Shown piece after piece: positions 14,386 through 19,157 of a DNA stretch of 19,157 nt; within the stretch, counting starts at the first letter, position 1; every line of letters starts with the position of its first letter. The notes beneath the pieces are model-generated. The model was not told the DNA's origin. It did not search any database and was given only the letters and a program-made list of their open reading frames with translations. This DNA comes from JBBIMP01 sp037444305 (lineage in GTDB: Bacteria; Acidobacteriota; UBA6911). The position numbers and the translations under genes are program-made. The stretch is from NCBI GenBank assembly GCA_037444305.1, contig JBBIMP010000064.1:1-19157 (forward strand), written 5' to 3'.

Positions 14386-15816
14386 ATGAGCTCAAAGCAG
14401 GATGAAACCAACCGGACTTCGGATGCGGCGTATGGCGCGGGCGCGATGGATCGAAGGGATCTGATCAAGCTCTCCGCCGCCGGGTTTTGCATGGCTCTGC
14501 TGGGCAGGGAGGGCCACGCGAGCAAGACACGCTCGGCTTCCGACGACACCAGCCGGGTGCCGCAAGGCCTCGGGCCGGCGCCCAAGGATCTGTTTGCGGC
14601 CCCTCCGATGGAAACCGTCCGGGTCGGCTTCGTTGGGGTCGGCCTCCAGGGTTCCAGCCACTGCCGCCTGCTGCTGCGGATCGACGGCGTGCAGCTGAAG
14701 GCGCTCTGCGACATCGTCCCGGAAAAGGTCGAGCGGATGCAGGAGCTGGTGGTTAAGGCAGGACAGCCGAAACCCAAGGCCTACACGCGCGGTCCGTGGG
14801 ATTTCGTCCGGATGTGCGAGGAGGAAGAGCTGGACCTGGTCTACACCGCCACGCCGTGGGAGTGGCACGTGCCGGTGTGCGTGGCGGCGATGAAGAACGG
14901 CAAGCACGCGGCCACCGAGGTCCCCGCCGCCGTGACGCTGGAAGAGTGCTGGCAGCTGGTCGAGCACGCGGAGAAGCACCGCAGGCACTGCGTCATGATG
15001 GAGAACGTCAACTACGGGCGCAGCGAAATGATGGTCCTCAACATGGTGCGCCAGGGCCTGTTCGGCGAGATCCTTCACGGCGAGTGCGGCTACCTGCACG
15101 ACCTGCGGGCGGTCAAGTTCGAGGACAGGAACGAAGGGCTCTGGCGCCGCGAGCACTCCATCCTGCGCAACGGGAATCTCTACCCCACGCACGGACTGGG
15201 GCCGATCGCCAACTGCATGAACATCAACCGGGGGGACCAGTTCGACTGCCTCGTGTCGATGAGCAGCCCTTCGCGGGGGCTGCAGCTGTGGGCCGAGGAG
15301 AAGTACCCGCCCGACTCGCCCAAGCGGCGCGAGCAGTATGCGCTGGGGGATGTGAACGTGAGTCTCATCAAGACGGCGAACGGCCGGACGATCTTTTTGA
15401 GCCACGACACCAACCTGCCGAGGCCTTACAGCCGCATCAACATGGTCCAGGGGACGCGGGGCATCTTCCAGGGCTACCCTGACCGCGTCTACATCGAGGG
15501 GCGCAGCCAGTCGCACCGGTGGGAAGAGGCGGAGAAGTACCGGGCCGAGTTCGACCACCCGCTGTGGAAGGGGATGGCGGAAAGAGCCCAGGGCGCCGGT
15601 CACGGCGGCATGGACTTCATGGTCAACTACCGGCTGCTCCGCTGCCTGCAGCAGGGGCTGCCGACGGAAATGAACGTATACGACGCGGCGGCCCTGAGCG
15701 CCGTCTCGGAGCTGACGGAACGTTCCGTGGCCGGCGGGAGCGCGCCGGTGAAGTTCCCCGACTTCACCCGCGGCCGGTGGCGGAGCTACCCGCCGCTCGG
15801 CATCGTCGGCCTGTAA
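14386..15816 (+). CDS. GH109-like Gfo/Idh/MocA family protein, Tat-exported
   Basis: The protein has 476 residues. The start is ATG 14386, with AGGAGG at 14374-14379. A twin-arginine signal DRRDLIKLSAAGFCMALLG covers residues 22-40. The Rossmann domain begins VRVGFVGVGLQGSS with GxGxxG at 84-89 for NAD(H). Downstream, TATPWEWHVPVCVAAMKNGKH, then MMENVNYGRSEMMVLNM, RNGNLYPTHGLGPIANCMNI and NRGDQFDCLVSMSS are hallmarks of family GH109, whose characterised members are alpha-N-acetylgalactosaminidases using NAD+ in a redox-assisted hydrolysis. Export by Tat would carry the folded protein with its cofactor bound. The family also contains many members of untested specificity, so the substrate is not certain. 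It stands alone, preceded by the duplicated repeat and followed by a GC-rich stem. Confidence 0.9.
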   Translation: MSSKQDETNRTSDAAYGAGAMDRRDLIKLSAAGFCMALLGREGHASKTRSASDDTSRVPQGLGPAPKDLFAAPPMETVRVGFVGVGLQGSSHCRLLLRIDGVQLKALCDIVPEKVERMQELVVKAGQPKPKAYTRGPWDFVRMCEEEELDLVYTATPWEWHVPVCVAAMKNGKHAATEVPAAVTLEECWQLVEHAEKHRRHCVMMENVNYGRSEMMVLNMVRQGLFGEILHGECGYLHDLRAVKFEDRNEGLWRREHSILRNGNLYPTHGLGPIANCMNINRGDQFDCLVSMSSPSRGLQLWAEEKYPPDSPKRREQYALGDVNVSLIKTANGRTIFLSHDTNLPRPYSRINMVQGTRGIFQGYPDRVYIEGRSQSHRWEEAEKYRAEFDHPLWKGMAERAQGAGHGGMDFMVNYRLLRCLQQGLPTEMNVYDAAALSAVSELTERSVAGGSAPVKFPDFTRGRWRSYPPLGIVGL

Positions 15817-15927
15817 GCCTGCACCGGTCGTGCCAATATGCTGGAGTAATTCTCATTGGTCCTTCGGGACCCGGGTGTACTGGTTCATCCGCACGCGGTT
15901 GAACAATCGGAAAATTCCGGAACCATA

Positions 15928-15960
15928 GAGCCCCGGTCGCGCCATGGCGGCCGCGGGCTC
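15928..15960. terminator. GC-rich stem-loop after the GH109-like gene
   Basis: GAGCCCCGGTCGC (15928-15940) pairs with GCGGCCGCGGGCTC (15947-15960) through 13 pairs, with one bulged C and one G-T wobble, leaving a six-base loop GCCATG. It lies 112 bases after the GH109-like stop codon and 31 bases before the next start. No T-run follows, so it could be a weak or factor-dependent terminator, an attenuator or a transcript-stabilising stem. Confidence 0.4.
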
Positions 15961-15991
15961 AACACTACTCTTTCCATAAGGAAGAAAAGCA

Positions 15992-16210
15992 ATGGCTCAT
16001 ATGCTCGTTCGACACAAAGTTCTGGACTTCGACAAGTGGAAAGCGGCGTACGATGCGCACCGTCAGGCCCGTGCGGCGGCCGGACTGACCGACCTCAATC
16101 TCTGGCGCAACACCGATGATCCAAAGGAGGTTTTCCTGCTCTTCAAAGCAGCCGACCTGGCCAAGGCAAAGACTTTCACCGCATCATCGGATCTCAGGGA
16201 ATTTTTTTGA
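15992..16210 (+). CDS. Short dimeric alpha/beta-barrel-like protein, probably truncated
   Basis: The product has 72 residues: MAHMLVRHKVLDFDKWKAAY, then DAHRQARAAAGLTDLNLWRN, then TDDPKEVFLLFKAADLAKAK and a short tail. It resembles small ferredoxin-like proteins related to antibiotic-biosynthesis monooxygenases and cyclases: strand HMLVRHKV, helix FDKWKAAYDAH, strand LNLWRN, strand EVFLLFKA, helix DLAKAKTF. Relatives are usually 95-100 residues, with another strand after SSDLREAM. Here the frame stops at LREFF in a run of seven T (16202-16208), so about 25 residues are missing. Shifting the frame there does not recover the expected end. AAGGAA at 15978-15983 serves as ribosome site. The function of the family is not settled, and a truncated form may not fold. 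Confidence 0.7.
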   Translation: MAHMLVRHKVLDFDKWKAAYDAHRQARAAAGLTDLNLWRNTDDPKEVFLLFKAADLAKAKTFTASSDLREFF

Positions 16211-16244
16211 TTGCATCAGCAGCGATCGATCAACAAACTAGATT

Positions 16245-16259
16245 TTCAAGGCCTGACAC
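16245..16259. repeat. REP-like 15-mer before the first PQQ-like gene
   Basis: TTCAAGGCCTGACAC is identical to the right arm of the hairpin at 19038-19076. It ends six bases before the ATG at 16266, occupying the place of a ribosome site. It is a single arm here, with no inverted partner nearby. Confidence 0.7.
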
Positions 16260-16265
16260 CATGCT

Positions 16266-17690
16266 ATGAAAACCATCATTGTATATATCTTGCTCGCCGG
16301 CCTGGCCTCGTTGCCCCTCATGCCGCAGGACTGGCCGATGTGGGGCGGAACACCGCAGCGCAACATGGCTTCGGCCATAAAAAGCCTGCCGGAATTCTGG
16401 GACATCCAAAGCGGGAAAAACATCAGATGGAAGGCGCAGATCGGTTCGACCTCCAACGGAAATCCGGTTGTGGCCGAGGGGAAGATCTTCCTCGGCACTA
16501 ACAACGACAATCCCAGGAATCCTGATGTCACCGGGGACAAGGGCGTGCTCATGTGCTTCCGGGAATCCGACGGCGAGTTTCTCTGGCAGGCCGTGACGGA
16601 CAAACTGGATTCCGGATGGGAAAACGACTGGCCCGAACAGGGCGTCTGCTCATCCCCGGCCGTGGAAGGCAAACGGCTCTATTATGTGAACAATCGCGGG
16701 GAGCTGGTTTGCCTGGACACGGATGGGTTCATGGATGGCAAAAACGACGGCCCGTTCCAGAATGAGGCTCATAAAGGGCCGGGCGATGCCGACATCGTAT
16801 GGAAGCTCGATATGATGAAGGAACTGGGCGTGCGCCAGCTGTATATGGCCAGTTCATCCCCGGTCCTCTGGGAGAACCTGGTTTTCCTCGGCACGTCCAA
16901 CGGCCGCAATAGCAATGACAAAAGGGTCCTTGCGCCCCAGGCGCCCAGCTTCATCGCCGTCGACAAAGACACCGGCAAGGTCGTGTGGCAGGACAATTCT
17001 CCGGGTGACGGCATCCTGCACGGCCAATGGTCCTCCCCGGCTCTCGGCCAGGTGGAAGGGATCCAGCAGGCGTTCTTTCCCGGTGGTGACGGCTGGCTTT
17101 ACGGCTTCGACGCCCGCACCGGAGAAAAACTCTGGAAGTTCGATCTGAATCCCAAAGACGCCGTTTGGCCCAAAACCCGCAACTACGGTGTTTCCACGCC
17201 CGTATTCAGCGGCGGCAGAATTTTCATGAGTGTGGGCCAGGATCCCGATCATGGAATCGGCGTCGGACACATTTATTGCATCAATCCCGCCGGACGCGGC
17301 GATATCACCGGATCGGGCAAGGTATGGCAGTACGATAAAATCAACCGGTCCATTTCGACTGCGGCTGTCGCCGGAGGATTGGTTTATATCTCCGACTACA
17401 AGGGAGTCCTGCACTGCCTTGACATCGAGACCGGAAAACCTTATTGGACATACGACATGCTGGCCCCGGTCTGGGGTTCGCCGCTCGTGGCTGACGGCAA
17501 GGTTTACCTCGGCGACCAGGATGGAGACGTTGCCGTCTTCAGGGCCGGTACGGAGCTGAAGAGGATCTCCGAGATCGACATGGCGAATTCCGTCTATAGC
17601 ACGCCCGTGCCGGCCAATGGGGTTCTGTACATCATGACGCGCTCGGAGCTCTATGCCATCGCAGGGAGCGCAGGCGAGACCGACAGGTAG
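16266..17690 (+). CDS. Exported PQQ-like beta-propeller protein
   Basis: The product has 474 residues and a signal peptide MKTIIVYILLAGLASLPLMP. The mature part begins QDWPMWGGTPQRN, the usual opening of this group. Repeated blades carry the pattern of a Val/Tyr strand, G-K/R-V/L-Y-hydrophobic, then a Gly-Asp or Gly-Lys turn and L-W: KLWKFDL after ARTGE, KVVWQDN after KDTG, HCLDIETGKPYWTY, and GSPLVADGKVYLGDQDGD. These are PQQ-binding-like or BamB-like propeller repeats. Real quinone binding is rarely known, and residues for PQQ and calcium seen in alcohol dehydrogenases are not evident. It may be a periplasmic scaffold or substrate-binding protein. There is no ribosome site; a REP-like 15-mer directly precedes the start. 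A second propeller gene follows after 54 bases, likely in the same operon. Confidence 0.88.
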   Translation: MKTIIVYILLAGLASLPLMPQDWPMWGGTPQRNMASAIKSLPEFWDIQSGKNIRWKAQIGSTSNGNPVVAEGKIFLGTNNDNPRNPDVTGDKGVLMCFRESDGEFLWQAVTDKLDSGWENDWPEQGVCSSPAVEGKRLYYVNNRGELVCLDTDGFMDGKNDGPFQNEAHKGPGDADIVWKLDMMKELGVRQLYMASSSPVLWENLVFLGTSNGRNSNDKRVLAPQAPSFIAVDKDTGKVVWQDNSPGDGILHGQWSSPALGQVEGIQQAFFPGGDGWLYGFDARTGEKLWKFDLNPKDAVWPKTRNYGVSTPVFSGGRIFMSVGQDPDHGIGVGHIYCINPAGRGDITGSGKVWQYDKINRSISTAAVAGGLVYISDYKGVLHCLDIETGKPYWTYDMLAPVWGSPLVADGKVYLGDQDGDVAVFRAGTELKRISEIDMANSVYSTPVPANGVLYIMTRSELYAIAGSAGETDR

Positions 17691-17744
17691 ACGCGGAAAA
17701 AGGCGCAAACAGAATTCCGCTTCAATGACAAAGGAGCCCTGACA

Positions 17745-19028
17745 GTGAAAATCAAAGCAAAACTTCTATCGATCATCGTTTCATTATCTGTAGCCTGCGC
17801 TTTTGCCGCGGATTGGCCGGGATATTACGGGCCCAAAAGAGACGGCACATCCGCGGAGAAGGGCCTGTTGCGAACCTGGCCGAAGGAAGGCCCGAAAGTC
17901 CTCTGGACGGCCCCTGTGGGGCCAGGCTATGGCGGTCCGGCGGTCAGCGGAGGCAGGGTTTACCTTCTCGACAGAGACGATGCCGTCGGGGACAACCTCA
18001 GGTGTTTCGACCTTGCCAACGGCAAGGAACTATGGAGTTTTGCCTACAACGCGCCTGGAAGATTCGACCATCCAGGCTCGCGGAGTACGCCGACCGTGGA
18101 TGGCGATCATGTTTATTCCTGCGGTCCGCTGGGAGACCTGTACTGCCTCAGCACGCGCACACACAAGCCCGTCTGGAACAAGAATATCTGGAAGGATTTC
18201 GGCGGCGATCAGCTGCCCCGGTGGGCGATCACTCAAAACCCTCTGGTTTACCGCGATCTGCTTATCGTGGCGTCGCAGACATCCCAGGCGAGTGTGGTTG
18301 CATACGACAAGCTGACGGGAGAACTCAAATGGAAATCGGCTGCCCTATCCGGCGGAGTCGGATATGTCACGCCGTCCATCGTCAAGGTGGGCGGAGAAGA
18401 CCACCTGGTGATGATCATGGCCGGCAGGGGCTTCGGCCGCAGTGCCAGTGGGGGCAGCGTCAATGGCCTCGACCCGCTCAGCGGAAAGGTGCTGTGGACC
18501 TACGGCAACTGGCAGTGCGGAATTCCCGTTCCCCATGCGGTGGATGCCGGTGACGGACGGGTGCTCATCACGGGCGGATACAGCGCAGGCGCTGCCATGA
18601 TCAGGGTTCAGAAGAATCCGGACGGCAGCTACGGCGTTACAGAACTGTTCAAGAACGTAAATTTCGGCGCCCACACGCAGCCGCCGATTCTCTTCAAAGA
18701 CCATTTTTATGCCCACTACACCATCAACGAGCGGAGCGACGGGTTGGTGTGCATGACCATGGACGGCCAGATCAAGTGGAAAACAGGCGATGATCCGCTT
18801 TTCAACAAGGGCGGCGCCATTCTTGCGGACGGAATGCTGCTGACCGTGGACGGCAATACGATGCTGTATCTTGTCGAGCCCGACCCGTCCGGCTTCAAGC
18901 CGCTGGCCAGCGCCAAAATGCTGGAGCCGGGTGAAAACTGGGCCCCCATAGCGCTTGTCGACGGCAAGCTGCTAATACGCGATCAGCGGCAATTGAAGTG
19001 CCTGGCGGTGGCTCCGCCAAACCGGTAG
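17745..19028 (+). CDS. Exported PQQ-like beta-propeller protein, GTG start
   Basis: The product has 427 residues and starts at GTG 17745 with AAGGAG at 17731-17736. A clear signal peptide, MKIKAKLLSIIVSLSVACAF plus A, is followed by ADWPGYYGPKRDGTS, with cleavage likely after AFA. Blade signatures include KVLWTAPVGPGYGGPAVSGG, RVYLLDR, DLANGKELWSFAY, YDKLTGELKWKSA, DPLSGKVLWTYG and GQIKWKTGDD. It shares the DWP...G opening and fold with the preceding gene and is probably a diverged duplicate. The place of action is the periplasm or cell surface. The ligand is unknown. Homologues are abundant in Planctomycetota, Verrucomicrobiota and Acidobacteriota, often near sulfatases and sugar dehydrogenases, which suits this neighbourhood. 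Confidence 0.9.
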   Translation: MKIKAKLLSIIVSLSVACAFAADWPGYYGPKRDGTSAEKGLLRTWPKEGPKVLWTAPVGPGYGGPAVSGGRVYLLDRDDAVGDNLRCFDLANGKELWSFAYNAPGRFDHPGSRSTPTVDGDHVYSCGPLGDLYCLSTRTHKPVWNKNIWKDFGGDQLPRWAITQNPLVYRDLLIVASQTSQASVVAYDKLTGELKWKSAALSGGVGYVTPSIVKVGGEDHLVMIMAGRGFGRSASGGSVNGLDPLSGKVLWTYGNWQCGIPVPHAVDAGDGRVLITGGYSAGAAMIRVQKNPDGSYGVTELFKNVNFGAHTQPPILFKDHFYAHYTINERSDGLVCMTMDGQIKWKTGDDPLFNKGGAILADGMLLTVDGNTMLYLVEPDPSGFKPLASAKMLEPGENWAPIALVDGKLLIRDQRQLKCLAVAPPNR

Positions 19029-19037
19029 ATGAAAGCG

Positions 19038-19076
19038 GTGTCAGGCCTTGAAAAAATTTGATTCAAGGCCTGACAC
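19038..19076. repeat. REP-like hairpin after the second PQQ-like gene
   Basis: GTGTCAGGCCTTGAA (19038-19052) and TTCAAGGCCTGACAC (19062-19076) form a perfect 15-bp stem with a 9-base AT-rich loop, ten bases after the stop codon. The arm also occurs once at 16245-16259. It may terminate or protect the propeller transcript. There is no T-tract. The remaining 81 bases hold only a small stem, GGTGAT-CAAA-ATCACC at 19095-19110, and no gene. Confidence 0.8.
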
Positions 19077-19157
19077 TAACAGCGCAAAGTTGAGGGTGAT
19101 CAAAATCACCTGGTAACGTCGCCAAATCAATTGCTTAAGTAGAGTCGAGAGGTGACG

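Noticed and set aside
14392..15603. A 403-residue minus-strand frame
   Set aside because: Antisense shadow of the GH109-like gene, with the His/Val/Arg-rich composition typical of shadows in GC-rich DNA.
15858..15871. GGTCC-TTCG-GGACC mini-hairpin
   Set aside because: A stable tetraloop but only five pairs and no T-tract; expected by chance in GC-rich DNA.
1..19157. CRISPR arrays, tRNA or rRNA genes
   Set aside because: No regularly spaced short repeats, no tRNA-like cloverleaf or TTCGAATC arm in the right context, and no rRNA sequence seen.

Overview
The window is GC-rich bacterial chromosomal DNA. It carries a GH109-type Gfo/Idh/MocA protein, two exported PQQ-like beta-propeller proteins, a decayed sulfatase, a membrane protein with a CxxCK...CPxC tail, PIN-type toxin-antitoxin genes and several small REP-like palindromes. 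This mix fits a soil or sediment bacterium of the Acidobacteriota / Planctomycetota / Verrucomicrobiota kind. That assignment is an inference from gene content, because there is no rRNA or other marker gene here.

Layout. (1) 1-696: the 3' end of a Cys-rich zinc protein, then about 560 bases without a convincing gene that hold a long perfect hairpin and an AT-rich palindrome ending 3 bases before the next start codon. (2) 697-1863: an AAA+ ATPase with a DUF4143-type C-terminus. (3) 1933-5348, minus strand: a two-gene operon in which a SNF2/RapA-like helicase overlaps by ATGA a coiled-coil protein with twelve cysteines at its C-terminus. This pair is the best candidate for an uncharacterised system. 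(4) 5532-6398: the 3' remnant of one PIN toxin gene beside a complete ribbon-helix-helix antitoxin / PIN toxin pair. The antitoxin appears to use an ATT start and the toxin a TTG start. (5) 6536-6674: a perfect 11-bp hairpin and a REPIN-like pair of inverted 22-bp repeats. (6) 6693-8610: a zinc-less quinone oxidoreductase and a six-helix membrane protein with a coiled coil and a four-Cys tail. (7) 8789-9990: a graveyard made of a DUF4338 (DruA-like) domain, a scrap of transposase core and a sulfatase broken by two frameshifts, a stop codon and loss of its 3' end.

(8) 10010-13699, minus strand: a tightly overlapping three-gene operon. It encodes a protein of three tandem RidA-like domains, an APC-family amino-acid permease and a class I/II PLP aminotransferase, and looks like an uptake and catabolic unit for an amino acid or related amine. 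(9) 13700-14385: a gene-poor gap with a 159-bp tandem duplication whose core is identical over 86 bases and can fold. (10) 14386-15816: a GH109-like oxidoreductase/glycosidase with a twin-arginine signal. (11) 15992-16210: a short ferredoxin-like alpha/beta protein, probably truncated. (12) 16266-19028: two exported PQQ-like propeller proteins, bracketed by copies of a 15-base REP-like sequence (one copy before, one hairpin after).

The intact genes describe a cell taking up and breaking down amino compounds and glycans, with periplasmic propeller proteins of unknown ligand. The decayed fragments cluster with the repeats and mark places of past insertion and loss.
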